DNA of 64,000 nt from contig JADGRF010000099.1 in assembly GCA_017881055.1 (NCBI GenBank), positions 1 through 64,000 of the forward strand, in the 5' to 3' direction. Below, in pieces: positions 15,196-24,740 of the stretch; within the stretch, counting starts at the first letter, position 1, and each line of letters starts with the position of its first letter. A program made the translations under genes and the position numbers. The notes under the pieces are model-generated. The model did no database searches. It was not told where the DNA came from and saw only the letters and a list, made by a program, of their open reading frames with translations. This DNA is from Sandaracinaceae bacterium. Lineage in GTDB: Bacteria; Myxococcota_A; Polyangia; Polyangiales; JAFGIB01.

Positions 15196-17463
15196 ATGCC
15201 CGAGCGAAACCTTCGCGCTTGCCTGTGTGCCTTCGCGCTCGCGTGTTTCTCGGGTTGTCCGCAGAGCGCTCGCGATGGGCACGATCCGTCGAGCCAAGCG
15301 AAGTCGGCCCCCGTGCCGGAGCGGCTCGCTCCCGCCCCGCTGCCCACGCCCCCCGAGCAGCCAAAGCTGACGCAGCCCGTGCCTTTGTGGGAGCACGGCA
15401 AGATCGCGCGCGAGATCGAAGGCACGGTCGCCACGCAGCAGGGCTACATGCTGCTCGATCTCGGTGAGTCGTGGACGCCGTATCTGTTCACCGACGGCTT
15501 CACGAACGATGGCAAGCCGGCACCCAGCGCGTACCGGCCGATCTACCTCGCGCTCGCGCGCGGCGAGTATCCCGACAACTACCACGGGGATCGCGCCAAG
15601 GACGACAAGTACCTCGAGCTGTTCGGCATTCTGCCCACGCTCAACCTCGTGCGTAAGCGCATGGAGGTGACCGCGCAGTCCCACTGCGACGCCACGCTCG
15701 ACTTGAAGCCGCTGCAGGACTTCGCGGGCCTGGTCACCTACGAGTCGAACGCGGCTGCGCAGAAGCGCTCGGAAGACTTTCTGTATTTGAAGCGTCGCGT
15801 TCACCAGCTGATGGAGAAACAGCACGTCGACGAGCCGGCGGCGATCGATCGTGAGCCGCTCGCTCAGCGCGACAAAGACGTGGTGGCTCGCTACATGCAG
15901 AAAGCGCCCGAATGGTTCGCGATCGATGCGATGCAGCAGCGCTTCAAGTGCGAGGGCTACTACAAGACGCGCGGCAACAAGTTCGTGCGTGGTGGCATGG
16001 ATTGGGCGACTCACGACTCGCTCGCCGAATTCGAGCGCCGCTACCGCGTGTTCTCGTTCGGCTACATGGGCAAAGAGTCCATGTCGGTGTTGCGCGTGCC
16101 GCCGATGCAAGCCGAGTACGACGCGGTGTTGCGCGTGCTGGTGGAGCGTGCGGCGCATACCGCGGGCGTGATCGAAGACGGCAGCACGAGCACGCTCGCC
16201 AACGGCTCGCCGCGCACGTGGAAAGGCGCCGACGGCAACGAGCACCAAGTGCGCGACATCGTGAGCGAGCTGCGCGAGGCGATCATCGACGCGTTCGGTC
16301 TGCGGACGCCCGAGAGCACGCTGGCTTGGCTGCACGGCCTCGGCAAGCTGCCGAACGACGAGCATCGCTTCGTCGCGATCGCCATCAAGCCGCTGCCCGA
16401 GTACTACAACGGCGACATGCAGCTGACGCTCGACTACGACCGTGGCGACGTCTGGTACGACTTCCCGTACGGCGACCACGGCGAAGAGCTGCAGCAACCC
16501 GTGCAGCGCCGTCCGCAGGTCACGGTCTCGGCGTTGTACGGAGACCAGAAGATCCCGCTCGCGCGCTACGGCACGACGATCGGCGGTTGGCGTACGGAGA
16601 ACGTCGATGGCGTGCTCATGTGGAAGTACAAGGGTTCCCCGGTCGGCCCGCGCGCCTGGGAAGAGATCGTGGCCTCGCCGGTGTGGCTACCGCCCGATGA
16701 CACGCCGCCCAAGGACCTGCTGAAGCGGAACAGCCGCAAGAAGACAGCTGACGACCCGGACTACGTCGTGAACTTTCACGAAGTAGGGCCGAGCTACGCT
16801 TCCGCGTACGGCCTGGTCGCGGCGTATCACCGCACGTATTTCAAGACCGCGTCGGGGCGTACCATCTTGGGCAACGACGAGGGCATCCGTACGCACGGCT
16901 CGGTCGACTACATGAGCATCATGCGCCGGCACTCGCACGGCTGCCATCGCCTGCACAATCACATTGCGCTGCGCTTGATGTCGTTCGTGCTGGCGCATCG
17001 TCCGCATCAGCGGCTAGGCCACGAGCAGATCGCGTTCCACAGGGAGATCCCCTACGAGAACAAGCAATACGTGATCGAGCTGAAGCAGGGCGGGTACGTG
17101 TTCAAGCTCGATCAGCCGCTGTTCGTGAACGTCGAAGAAGGACGCATCCGCGGGCAAGCCCAGAACCCGATCGAGATCGCGATCCCGAAGTACAATGAAG
17201 AAGTCGGCGCGTACATCACGCCGGAGGGAACCGCCGTGCAGGTTCGCAACCGCGCGCTCGTTCCGATTCCGATGCCGACGCTGCCCGACGGCGGTGTGCC
17301 GAACGTGATGATTCCGAGCGCGAACGGCGCTCCGCGTGCCCCGGTTGCAGCGCCGCCACCTTCAGCTCCACTCACGGGAATGCTCACGGAGACAGTGCCG
17401 CGGCCTGTCGTTGCGGGCGCAGCCGGGCCCCGCTCCCCGTTGCCGGTCGTGCCGCCGCGCTGA
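15196..17463 (+). CDS. Large L,D-transpeptidase-like (YkuD-type) lipoprotein
   Basis: A 755-residue lipoprotein. The signal is LRACLCAFALACFSGC with a lipid Cys, then a Pro-rich spacer (VPERLAPAPLPTPPEQPK). Near residues 565-590 lies EGIRTHGS followed by HSHGCHRLHNHIALRL, matching the YkuD catalytic pattern HG...SHGCxRL with the nucleophilic Cys. This implies peptidoglycan cross-linking or attachment activity in the periplasm. The ~500 residues before it are conserved-looking but unrecognised. They include the folded segment FVAIAIKPLPEYYNGDMQL. The C-terminal ~70 residues are Pro/Ala-rich. It is more than twice the size of ordinary L,D-transpeptidases. An ATG eight codons into the longest frame fits the signal peptide best. 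Function is inferred from the motif alone. Confidence 0.75.
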   Translation: MPERNLRACLCAFALACFSGCPQSARDGHDPSSQAKSAPVPERLAPAPLPTPPEQPKLTQPVPLWEHGKIAREIEGTVATQQGYMLLDLGESWTPYLFTDGFTNDGKPAPSAYRPIYLALARGEYPDNYHGDRAKDDKYLELFGILPTLNLVRKRMEVTAQSHCDATLDLKPLQDFAGLVTYESNAAAQKRSEDFLYLKRRVHQLMEKQHVDEPAAIDREPLAQRDKDVVARYMQKAPEWFAIDAMQQRFKCEGYYKTRGNKFVRGGMDWATHDSLAEFERRYRVFSFGYMGKESMSVLRVPPMQAEYDAVLRVLVERAAHTAGVIEDGSTSTLANGSPRTWKGADGNEHQVRDIVSELREAIIDAFGLRTPESTLAWLHGLGKLPNDEHRFVAIAIKPLPEYYNGDMQLTLDYDRGDVWYDFPYGDHGEELQQPVQRRPQVTVSALYGDQKIPLARYGTTIGGWRTENVDGVLMWKYKGSPVGPRAWEEIVASPVWLPPDDTPPKDLLKRNSRKKTADDPDYVVNFHEVGPSYASAYGLVAAYHRTYFKTASGRTILGNDEGIRTHGSVDYMSIMRRHSHGCHRLHNHIALRLMSFVLAHRPHQRLGHEQIAFHREIPYENKQYVIELKQGGYVFKLDQPLFVNVEEGRIRGQAQNPIEIAIPKYNEEVGAYITPEGTAVQVRNRALVPIPMPTLPDGGVPNVMIPSANGAPRAPVAAPPPSAPLTGMLTETVPRPVVAGAAGPRSPLPVVPPR

Positions 17464-17516
17464 TCCGTTGTCTGTTCGCTGACGCAAACGGCGTCGGCGT
17501 CGTCCGATGACGCGCC

Positions 17517-18434
17517 ATGGATCGCATCACGTTGCCTGCGCCTGCCGTCGTCGTGCACCCCGGCGGCGCAGGCTGGCCTGCGGGACTCGACGCCCTGACG
17601 GACGCTCCCGTTCTCCTGCGCGTGGCCGGCACGCTGCCAAAGCTAGATGACGCCGTCGCGATCGTCGGCACGCGCTTCGCGGACCGCGACGCGCTGGCTT
17701 TCACGCGCCGGTTGGCCGCGGCGCTCGCTGCCACGGGCGCGACCATCGTGTCCGGCGGTGCGCTGGGCATCGACGCGGCCGCCCACGAGGGTGCGCTGGC
17801 GGCGGGTGGTAGTACTGTTGCGGTGCTTGCCACCGGCTTCGCGCGCGCGTACCCCCGTGCGCACGGGAGCCTGTTTTCGGAGATCGCCCGTTCGGGTGCG
17901 CTGGTCAGTGAGGCGGCCGACGACGATCTCCCGTTTCAGAGCGCGTTCCTGCGGCGCAATCGGCTGATCGCCGCGCTCGCTCCGACCTTGGTCGTCGCTC
18001 AAGCCCCACTTCGGTCCGGCGCCCTGTCTACGGCGGCCATGGCTAAACGCTTGAATCGAAAGGTGTTTGTGGTTCCTTCGGCGCCCTGGGACCCACGCGG
18101 GGAAGGCTGTTTGGGGCTACTACGCCGGGGGGCCCTGATTTGCACTTCTGCGGCGGATGTCCTATCGGTACGCGCTTCCGAGGCGGGGCCACTGCCTGCC
18201 GCAAGTCCCGGTCGGCGCCGGGCGCGAGCGAAAAATCTCAAGGGTGACGAGCGTTTATCGGATACGAATCGACGTGTGCTGAAGGCTCTCGGGCGCGGGC
18301 TGCGGCACCTGGACGAGCTGTGCAGCGAGCTTGACATGACAGCCTCCGAACTCCAGGAGGCTCTGCTGACCTTAATACTGTCGGGCCTGGCCCTGCGGGC
18401 TCCCGATGGAACGTACGAACGAGTGTTGGACTGA
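17517..18434 (+). CDS. dprA: DNA-processing protein DprA (Smf)
   Basis: A 305-residue DprA/Smf protein, a Rossmann-fold single-strand DNA binder that loads RecA during natural transformation in known systems. Motifs include VAIVGTRFAD, IVSGGALGIDAAAHEGALAAGG, STVAVLATGF, DLPFQSAFLRRNRLIAALA and SGALSTAAMAKRLNRKVFVVP. The C-terminal ~60 residues form a winged-helix (DTNRRVLKALGRGLRHLDEL) as in many DprA proteins. It directly precedes topA (6 bases), the same order as in Firmicutes. The N-terminal SAM-like domain of some homologues is missing, so this is a shorter form. Confidence 0.93.
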   Translation: MDRITLPAPAVVVHPGGAGWPAGLDALTDAPVLLRVAGTLPKLDDAVAIVGTRFADRDALAFTRRLAAALAATGATIVSGGALGIDAAAHEGALAAGGSTVAVLATGFARAYPRAHGSLFSEIARSGALVSEAADDDLPFQSAFLRRNRLIAALAPTLVVAQAPLRSGALSTAAMAKRLNRKVFVVPSAPWDPRGEGCLGLLRRGALICTSAADVLSVRASEAGPLPAASPGRRRARAKNLKGDERLSDTNRRVLKALGRGLRHLDELCSELDMTASELQEALLTLILSGLALRAPDGTYERVLD

Positions 18435-18440
18435 GCACTG

Positions 18441-21197
18441 ATGGCCACCGCGAAGCTAAAGTCGAAGGCAAACCCCGACACGACCAAAGCCGACAAGGCG
18501 AAGGTCAAGCCTGCTCAAGCTGCGTCCGCCGCGCGTGCGGCCACGGGCGCGGTGAAGGCCAAGCCTGCCGCCAAGCCGACCAAGCCGACCAAGACCAAGA
18601 AGGTGGGTGCCGGCGACGCGAAGCCTGCTGCGGCCAAGAAGTCGAAAGCCGGTGCCGCGAAGCTCCCCGAGAAGACCGAGATCATCGATCCGGTCACAGG
18701 CGAGATCAGCGAGGGCCCTGCTGGCGAAGCAGCACCCAAGCGACGCGGTCGCGCGACGACACTCTTGATCGTCGAGTCGCCTGCCAAGGCCATCACGATC
18801 CAGAAGTACCTCGGCGGCGACTACATCGTGGTCGCGAGCAAGGGTCACGTGAAGGACTTGCCCAAGCGCGGCGGTGTCGACGTCGACGACGGCTTCAAGG
18901 AGACCTACGAGGTCATCAAGGAAAAGGGCAAAGAAGAGACGCTGCGCGTCATCAACGACGCAGCCAGGCGCGTGCAGCGCGTCTTGCTCGCCACCGACCC
19001 TGATCGCGAAGGCGAAGCCATCGCTTGGCACTTGATGGAAGAAGTGCAGCGCGAAGCTCCCGGCGTGGAGATTCGTCGCGTGCTCTTCAACGAGATCACG
19101 AAGAAGGGCGTGTACGAAGGCATCGCCAATCCGCGCGATCTCGACGCGCACCTCTACGAAGCACAGCGCACGCGCCGTGTGCTCGATCGCATCGGCGGCT
19201 ATCCGCTCTCGAACCTGCTCTGGAAGAAGCTCGCGTTCGGCTTGTCGGCCGGTCGCGTGCAAACGCCGGCGCTCCGGATCATCGTCGATCGCCAACACGA
19301 GATCGACGCGTTCGTGCCGCGGCCGTACTGGCTGCTCGAGGCGCATCTTCGGGGCAAGAACCCGCCGCCGTTCACGGCGATGCTCGACTCGGTCAACGGC
19401 GAGAAGCTGGAGAAGGTCTCGTCGCGGCCGGCCGCCACGAGCGAGCTCGATGCCAAGCGCTTCAGCGACGACCTGCGCACGGCGAGCTACCGCGTCGCCA
19501 AGATCACCACGCGCGAGCGCAAGGCGCGCGCACCGGCCCCGTACACCACGTCGAAGCTGCAGCAAGATGCCTCCACGCGTTTGGGCATGCAGCCTTCCCG
19601 CGCGATGCGCGTGGCGCAAGCGCTGTACGAAGGTGTCGAGCTGGGCAAGGGCGGCGAGACGGTCGGTCTCATCACGTACATGCGTACCGACAGCGTGCGC
19701 TTGTCGAGCGATGCGGTCGACGAGTGCCGCGCCTACATCGCGAAGCGCTACGGCGCGGACGCGCTGCCTGCGAAACCCAACGAGTTCAAGTCGAAGAAGC
19801 AGGCCCAGGACGCGCACGAAGCGGTGCGTCCGACGCGCATGGATCTGCCGCCGGACGTCGTGCACGAGTACCTGACCGAAGAGCGCTTCAAGCTCTACAA
19901 GCTGATCTGGGATCGCTTCGTCGCCTGTCAGATGGTGCCGGCGGTCTACGATCAAACGGGCGTCGAGATCGAAGCGTTGGTTCGCATACCCGCCGAGCAA
20001 CCTTCGGCTCTCGGCGGTAGCATGCCCGGTGAAGGCAAGCGCTACGGCTTACGCGTGAGCGGCAGCGTCCTGCGCGTGCCCGGTTGGCGTGCGGCCTACG
20101 GTGCAACTGACACGCGTACGCTCGCCGGCGAAGAAGGCGAACAGCTCGACGACGACGATCGCTCGCTGCCGCTGTTGCAAGAGGGCGAGGCGCTCACACT
20201 CGGGGATCTGGGCGTGGTCGTATCGGCCAAGCAGACCGAGCCGCCGCCTTATTTCAACGAGGCCTCGCTCGTGAAGAAGCTCGAGGAAGAGGGCATCGGC
20301 CGTCCGAGCACGTACGCCGAGATCTTGAGCAAGGTTCAGGCGCGCGACTACGTGCGCAAGAACGGCAATAAGCTCGTGCCAACTGACATGGGCCGCCTGG
20401 TTGCGGACCACCTCGTGGCGGAGAATTTCGACCTCGCGAACATCGCGTTCACACGCAAGCTCGAGGAAGATCTGGACGGCATCGCGGAGGCGCGCGGCAA
20501 GCGCATCGACGTGCTCGCGCCGTTCCACATCCATCTGCAGGAGCAGATTGCGAAGAGCCTCGAGGTCAAGGGCAAGTGGTGGCCCGAGCCGGAGTCGATC
20601 AACGAGGCCTGCCCCGAGTGCGGTAAGGCGCTGATGAAGCGCTGGGGTCGCAACGGCCAGTTCATCGGCTGCGAGGGCTATCCGGACTGCAAGTACACGC
20701 GGCCCGTGCCGGTCGAGGGCGAGACCGGACCGGACGCGAACAAGCAGCCGCAGCTGACGGAGTACAAGTGCGAGCTGTGTGCTTCGCCGATGATGAAGCG
20801 CTGGGGCCGCAACGGCTGGTTCCTCGGCTGTTCCACGTATCCGAAGTGCAAGTCGACGCGCTCGATGCCGCTCGGTGTCGCGTGTCCGAAGTGCGGCGGC
20901 GAGATCGTCGAGATCCGCGGCAAGAAGGCGCGCCGTCCGTTCTACGGTTGCAGCAACTACAGCAAAGAGATCAAGTGCGACTTCCGCAGCTGGCAGAAAC
21001 CGGTGCCCGAGTCGTGCCCGGACTGCAACGCCAAGTTCTTGGTCATGGCGGGCAACGCCAACTCGCCGCTCCTGCGCTGCTTGACGGAGGGCTGCGGCTA
21101 TCAGCGCGCCGTGCAGCCGGCGGGCGAGTCTCCGGAAGCCTCGGACGTGATCGAGAGCCCAGATCCCGTCAGCGCCGAAACGCCCACTGGAAGCTGA
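18441..21197 (+). CDS. topA: DNA topoisomerase I with a Lys/Ala-rich N-terminal tail and four zinc ribbons
   Basis: Relaxes negative supercoils by type IA strand passage. The Toprim domain starts near residue 108 (TTLLIVESPAKAITIQKYLG) with the metal motif LLATDPDREGEAIAWHL. The active-site Tyr lies in GLITYMRTDS (about residue 413). Four C-terminal zinc-ribbon units begin at about residue 723: CPECGKALMKRWGRNGQ, CELCASPMMKRWGRNGW, CPKCGGEIVEIRGKK and CPDCNAKFLVMAG. The first ~105 residues are an unusual Lys/Ala/Pro-rich tail (KPAAKPTKPTKTKKVGAGDA) resembling histone H1-like tails, absent from most TopA. It follows dprA by 6 bases and precedes trmFO by 3, clearly one operon. Confidence 0.97.
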   Translation: MATAKLKSKANPDTTKADKAKVKPAQAASAARAATGAVKAKPAAKPTKPTKTKKVGAGDAKPAAAKKSKAGAAKLPEKTEIIDPVTGEISEGPAGEAAPKRRGRATTLLIVESPAKAITIQKYLGGDYIVVASKGHVKDLPKRGGVDVDDGFKETYEVIKEKGKEETLRVINDAARRVQRVLLATDPDREGEAIAWHLMEEVQREAPGVEIRRVLFNEITKKGVYEGIANPRDLDAHLYEAQRTRRVLDRIGGYPLSNLLWKKLAFGLSAGRVQTPALRIIVDRQHEIDAFVPRPYWLLEAHLRGKNPPPFTAMLDSVNGEKLEKVSSRPAATSELDAKRFSDDLRTASYRVAKITTRERKARAPAPYTTSKLQQDASTRLGMQPSRAMRVAQALYEGVELGKGGETVGLITYMRTDSVRLSSDAVDECRAYIAKRYGADALPAKPNEFKSKKQAQDAHEAVRPTRMDLPPDVVHEYLTEERFKLYKLIWDRFVACQMVPAVYDQTGVEIEALVRIPAEQPSALGGSMPGEGKRYGLRVSGSVLRVPGWRAAYGATDTRTLAGEEGEQLDDDDRSLPLLQEGEALTLGDLGVVVSAKQTEPPPYFNEASLVKKLEEEGIGRPSTYAEILSKVQARDYVRKNGNKLVPTDMGRLVADHLVAENFDLANIAFTRKLEEDLDGIAEARGKRIDVLAPFHIHLQEQIAKSLEVKGKWWPEPESINEACPECGKALMKRWGRNGQFIGCEGYPDCKYTRPVPVEGETGPDANKQPQLTEYKCELCASPMMKRWGRNGWFLGCSTYPKCKSTRSMPLGVACPKCGGEIVEIRGKKARRPFYGCSNYSKEIKCDFRSWQKPVPESCPDCNAKFLVMAGNANSPLLRCLTEGCGYQRAVQPAGESPEASDVIESPDPVSAETPTGS

Positions 21198-21200
21198 GCC

Positions 21201-22544
21201 ATGGCGAACGTGGCGGTAGTAACGATCGTGGGTGGCGGCCTCGCGGGCACGGAATGCGCGTGGCAGCTCGCCGAGCGCGGCGTGCCGGTGCGCTTGATCG
21301 AGCAGAAGCCACTCGCGCGTACGCAGGCGCAGACCGGTGACGGGCTCGCCGAGCTGGTGTGCTCCAACTCGTTCCGTGGCGCGGCGCTGGTGAACGCCGT
21401 CGGCCTGCTCAAAGAAGAGATGCGGCGCGCGGGCTCGCTCGTGATCGAGGTCGGCGATGTGTGTCGCGTGCCTGCGGGTGGCGCGATGGCCGTGGATCGC
21501 GAGCGCTTCTCGGCCGAGATGACCCGGCGCATCTCCGCGCATCCGGTGATCGAGCGCGTCAGCGAGATCGTGACGAGCATCCCCGAGGCGCGGCCGTGCG
21601 TGATCGCGACGGGGCCGCTCACCGGTGATGCCCTCGCCAAGGATCTGGAGCGCGTGTTGGGCCAGGGCCAGCTCGCGTACTACGACAGCATCGCGCCGAT
21701 CATCGCGGCGGACTCGATCGATCGCAGCGCCGTGTTCGAGGCGTCCCGCTACGACAAGGGTGGCGACGACGCGTACGTGAACTGCCCGCTCAACCGCGAG
21801 CAGTACGAGGCCTTCGTCGCGGCGCTCGTCGCGGCCGAGAAAGTCGCTCCGCATGCGTTCGAGGAGGCGCGCTACTTCGAAGGCTGCTTGCCGATCGAGG
21901 TCATGGCGGAGCGCGGACCGCGCACGCTCGCGTTCGGTCCGATGAAGCCGGTCGGCTTGACCGACCCGCGCACCGGGCGCTGGCCGTACGCCGTGGTGCA
22001 GCTGCGTCGCGAAGACGCTGACGGCACCGCGTTCAACTTGGTCGGCTTTCAAACGCGCATGACGCAGCCCGAACAGAAGCGCGTGTTCGCGCTGATCCCG
22101 GGACTCGCGGAGGCGCGCTACGAGCGCTTCGGCAGCGTGCATCGCAACACGTTCGTGAATGCGCCGCGCGTGCTGGGTCTGGACCTCTCGTTGCTCGCGG
22201 CGCCAGGCGTTCACCTCGCAGGGCAGATCTGCGGCGTGGAAGGCTACGTCGAGAGCGCGGCTTCCGGCCTGTGCTTGGGCATCGCGCTCGCGGGCCGCGC
22301 GCTCGGCAACGAGCTGCCTACGCCACCGCGCGAGACGGCGCTCGGCTCGCTGCTGTCGCATCTCGCGCGCGAGAACGACGACTTTCAGCCCTCGAACGTG
22401 GTGTTCAGCATGTTCCCATCGATCGACATCGATCGGCGCATCGGCAAGCGCGAGCGCCATGCGGCGCTGGCCGACCGGGCGCTCTTGGCGCTCGACCCGT
22501 GGCTGCGGCAGATTGGCCGGCAGCCGCAGGCGCTTGCGAGCTGA
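21201..22544 (+). CDS. trmFO: Methylenetetrahydrofolate-tRNA-(uracil-5-)-methyltransferase
   Basis: A flavoprotein of 447 residues that makes ribothymidine-54 in tRNA using methylene-THF and FADH2. The FAD-binding [18 protein letters not shown] is at 10-27, with the family hallmarks [35 protein letters not shown] and YYDSIAPII. Later come [20 protein letters not shown] and [17 protein letters not shown], then [15 protein letters not shown]. The length is normal. Its place directly after topA is the same as in Firmicutes. Confidence 0.96.
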   Translation: MANVAVVTIVGGGLAGTECAWQLAERGVPVRLIEQKPLARTQAQTGDGLAELVCSNSFRGAALVNAVGLLKEEMRRAGSLVIEVGDVCRVPAGGAMAVDRERFSAEMTRRISAHPVIERVSEIVTSIPEARPCVIATGPLTGDALAKDLERVLGQGQLAYYDSIAPIIAADSIDRSAVFEASRYDKGGDDAYVNCPLNREQYEAFVAALVAAEKVAPHAFEEARYFEGCLPIEVMAERGPRTLAFGPMKPVGLTDPRTGRWPYAVVQLRREDADGTAFNLVGFQTRMTQPEQKRVFALIPGLAEARYERFGSVHRNTFVNAPRVLGLDLSLLAAPGVHLAGQICGVEGYVESAASGLCLGIALAGRALGNELPTPPRETALGSLLSHLARENDDFQPSNVVFSMFPSIDIDRRIGKRERHAALADRALLALDPWLRQIGRQPQALAS

Positions 22545-22563
22545 GTGAGCAAAAGGACGCCGC

Positions 22564-23043
22564 GTGACGGAGTCGAGCCCGAGTCCGAAGAATGCTGACG
22601 GCGCGCAGGCGGATGGACCGGACTTCAACATCCGGGTTCCGCACTGGGTGCGTTACGCGCTCGTGCCTGGCTTCGTCCTGCCGGTGCTGATCCTGGGCTT
22701 CATCTTCTTCAGCGAGCTCGCGCACGACGAGAAGCGTTGTCCGTACGCGCACGTCTCCGTGCAGACGCTGCCTTCGGGCGTAAGCGTGCGCGAGGACGGG
22801 CGCAGTTGCCTGCCGGGGCTGATCGAGCGCCGTTACACGGCGGTGCGCGGCTCGGAGCAGCACGTGATCGGACGGCGCCGCTTCGCGGCCAAGGCGTTCG
22901 AAAAAGGCGCGTATACGTGGCAGGCCTCGCTCGCGCCGGACCGGCAAGTGCTGGTGGCCGTGCACAACGAAGGCCACCCGGACGACAACTTTCGCGAAGG
23001 CACGCCGGACGAGCGCTCGGGCGTAAAGCCCTTCAAGCCGTGA
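22564..23043 (+). CDS. Small single-pass membrane protein, unknown
   Basis: A 159-residue protein starting at a GTG 19 bases after trmFO. Residues 1-30 are polar, 31-51 form one hydrophobic helix (YALVPGFVLPVLILGFIFFS), and the remaining ~105 residues are soluble. They include two Cys (KRCPYAHVSV and GRSCLPGLIERRY) that could pair outside the cytoplasm. I do not recognise a family. It sits between trmFO and xerC in an otherwise conserved gene order and is probably co-transcribed. Confidence 0.75.
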   Translation: MTESSPSPKNADGAQADGPDFNIRVPHWVRYALVPGFVLPVLILGFIFFSELAHDEKRCPYAHVSVQTLPSGVSVREDGRSCLPGLIERRYTAVRGSEQHVIGRRRFAAKAFEKGAYTWQASLAPDRQVLVAVHNEGHPDDNFREGTPDERSGVKPFKP

Positions 23044-23081
23044 AAACTTGCGCAGGCGGCGCTTAGGCGGAAGGCTAGTGC

Positions 23082-24095
23082 GTGGTCTCCTTGCTCCGCG
23101 AAAGGCCTGGGCGTCCGATCGGTCCTGAGTTCGCGGACGAGCTGGATCCGCGCGACGACGTGCTCGCGACGCAGATCGAGCGCTTCGTGACGCATCTGCA
23201 GACGGAGCGGCGCAGCGCGAAGCTGACCGTGATCACCTACCAGCGGGATCTCGAAGCGCTGCGCGCGTTCGCCCGCGAGCGCAAGCTCCCGCTCGATGCC
23301 ACGAAGCTCGAGCTGCTCAACCTGCGCTCGTTCCTCGCATCGTTCGTGGCGCTGAACGCGCCCGCGACGATTGCCCGCAAGATCGCCGCGCTGCGCGCGT
23401 TCTATTGCTTCTTGATGCGGCGCCGCGAGTGCAAGCAGAGCCCGGCCGCCGCGCTGCGACTGCCTAAGGTTCCGCGTCCTTTGCCGAAGTTCCTGTCGAT
23501 CGAAGATGCGAGCGCGGTCGTCGAGGCGCCGAGTCCGCGTTCCGATGGCGAGGTGGAGCAGGCGCTCTCGCTGCGCGACCGCGCCATGCTCGAAGTGCTC
23601 TACGGGGGCGGTGTTCGTGTCAGCGAGCTGGCGGGCCTGTCGCTCGGTCACGTCGATCTTGGCGCCGGTGTCGCGCGCGTGCTCGGCAAGGGCAGTAAGG
23701 AACGCGTAGTGCCGCTCGGTGCGCCCTGCGTCCAAGCCATCGCGGCGTATCTCGAGGTGCGCGGGCGCCTGCGTGACGGGAAGAGCGGCGCGCAGCACCC
23801 CGACGCGCTGTTTCTCGGTCAACGCGGCACGCGGCTTTCGGTGCGCCAGGTGCAGTACCTCTTGCGCAACTACGGCATTGCCACGGTGGGTCGTGCGGAT
23901 CTCCATCCGCACGAGCTGCGTCACACCTGCGCCACGCACTTGCTCGACGCGGGCGCGGACCTGCGAGGCATCCAGGAGCTGCTCGGCCACGCCAGCCTCG
24001 CCACGACCCAGCGCTACACGCACGTCAGCATCGATCGGCTGATGGAAGCGTACGACAGAGCGCATCCGCTCGCGCGCAAGCCGAAGCGCGTGTAG
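23082..24095 (+). CDS. xerC: Tyrosine recombinase XerC/XerD family
   Basis: A 337-residue site-specific recombinase with an N-terminal SAM-like DNA-binding domain and a C-terminal catalytic domain. Catalytic residues can be read: Arg179 (GGGVRVSEL), Lys in GKGSKER near 205, His277 and Arg280 (HPHELRH), His303 (LLGHASLATTQ) and the nucleophile Tyr312 (RYTH). The family resolves chromosome dimers at dif with FtsK. No dif site was found here. The start is a GTG after GGCGGAAGG. Placement before hslVU matches the xerC (codV)-hslV-hslU order of Firmicutes, which supports a housekeeping role and not that of a mobile-element integrase. Confidence 0.93.
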   Translation: MVSLLRERPGRPIGPEFADELDPRDDVLATQIERFVTHLQTERRSAKLTVITYQRDLEALRAFARERKLPLDATKLELLNLRSFLASFVALNAPATIARKIAALRAFYCFLMRRRECKQSPAAALRLPKVPRPLPKFLSIEDASAVVEAPSPRSDGEVEQALSLRDRAMLEVLYGGGVRVSELAGLSLGHVDLGAGVARVLGKGSKERVVPLGAPCVQAIAAYLEVRGRLRDGKSGAQHPDALFLGQRGTRLSVRQVQYLLRNYGIATVGRADLHPHELRHTCATHLLDAGADLRGIQELLGHASLATTQRYTHVSIDRLMEAYDRAHPLARKPKRV

Positions 24096-24132
24096 CCCTG
24101 CGCGCGACCCGTCGGTCGCGAGAGCGCTCCCT

Positions 24133-24160
24133 TGACAGGCCCCCCAAGCGGCCTACGTTC
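24133..24160 (+). promoter_or_regulatory. Possible internal promoter before hslV
   Basis: A perfect TTGACA (24133-24138) is followed after 16 bases by a weak TACGTT. A 7-bp hairpin (CGCGACC/GGTCGCG, 24103-24120) lies just upstream. It may allow hslVU to be expressed apart from the upstream operon. The -10 match is poor. Confidence 0.3.
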
Positions 24161-24188
24161 AGCGCTCCGCACCAGCAGGGGAGCACGC

Positions 24189-24740
24189 ATGGCCGAGTCC
24201 GATACTGCGTTTCATTCTACCACGATCGTCGCCGTGCGGCGCGATGGACGCTCCGCGATGGCGGGCGACGGGCAGGTGTCGCTCGGCCAGACCATCATGA
24301 AGGGCAAGGCACGCAAGGTGCGCCGCCTGGCCGAGGGGCGTGTGGTCGCCGGCTTCGCAGGTGCGACCGCGGACGCGTTCACCTTGCTCGAGCGCTTCGA
24401 GCAGAAGCTCAAAGCCCACCAGCACAACCTGGCACGCTCGGCCGTCGAGCTCGCCAAAGACTGGCGCACGGACCGGTTCCTGCGTCGGCTCGAAGCCATG
24501 CTGATCGTCATGGACGAGAGCTCCATGCTCTTGCTCAGCGGCACGGGTGACGTGGTCGAGCCCGACGAAGGCATCATTGCCATCGGCTCCGGCGGCAACT
24601 ACGCGCTCGCGGCGGGACGCGCGTTGCTTCGGCATACGCAGCTGACGGCGGCAGAGATCGCACGTGAGTCGATGCGCGTTGCGGGCGAGATCTGCGTCTA
24701 CACGAACGACGTGGTCGTGGTCGAGGAGCTACCCGCGTGA
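24189..24740 (+). CDS. hslV: ATP-dependent protease peptidase subunit HslV (ClpQ)
   Basis: The proteolytic subunit of the HslVU complex in the cytoplasm, with 183 residues. The N-terminal nucleophile Thr is in [11 protein letters not shown], preceded by a 10-residue leader ([10 protein letters not shown]), longer than the single Met of Escherichia coli. Other family marks are [43 protein letters not shown] and [16 protein letters not shown]. An AGGGGAG ribosome site precedes the ATG at 24189 and decides the start. The hslU GTG overlaps its stop by four bases. Confidence 0.96.
   Translation: MAESDTAFHSTTIVAVRRDGRSAMAGDGQVSLGQTIMKGKARKVRRLAEGRVVAGFAGATADAFTLLERFEQKLKAHQHNLARSAVELAKDWRTDRFLRRLEAMLIVMDESSMLLLSGTGDVVEPDEGIIAIGSGGNYALAAGRALLRHTQLTAAEIARESMRVAGEICVYTNDVVVVEELPA

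Noticed and set aside
20049-22631. An 860-codon open frame on the minus strand opposite topA and trmFO
   Set aside because: It lies wholly over two clear genes, is extremely rich in Arg, His and Ala, and has no recognisable domain; it is a product of high GC codon bias.
23082-24095. The tyrosine recombinase as an integrase of a mobile element
   Set aside because: Gene order before hslVU and the XerC-type sequence fit a housekeeping recombinase; no attachment repeats flank it.
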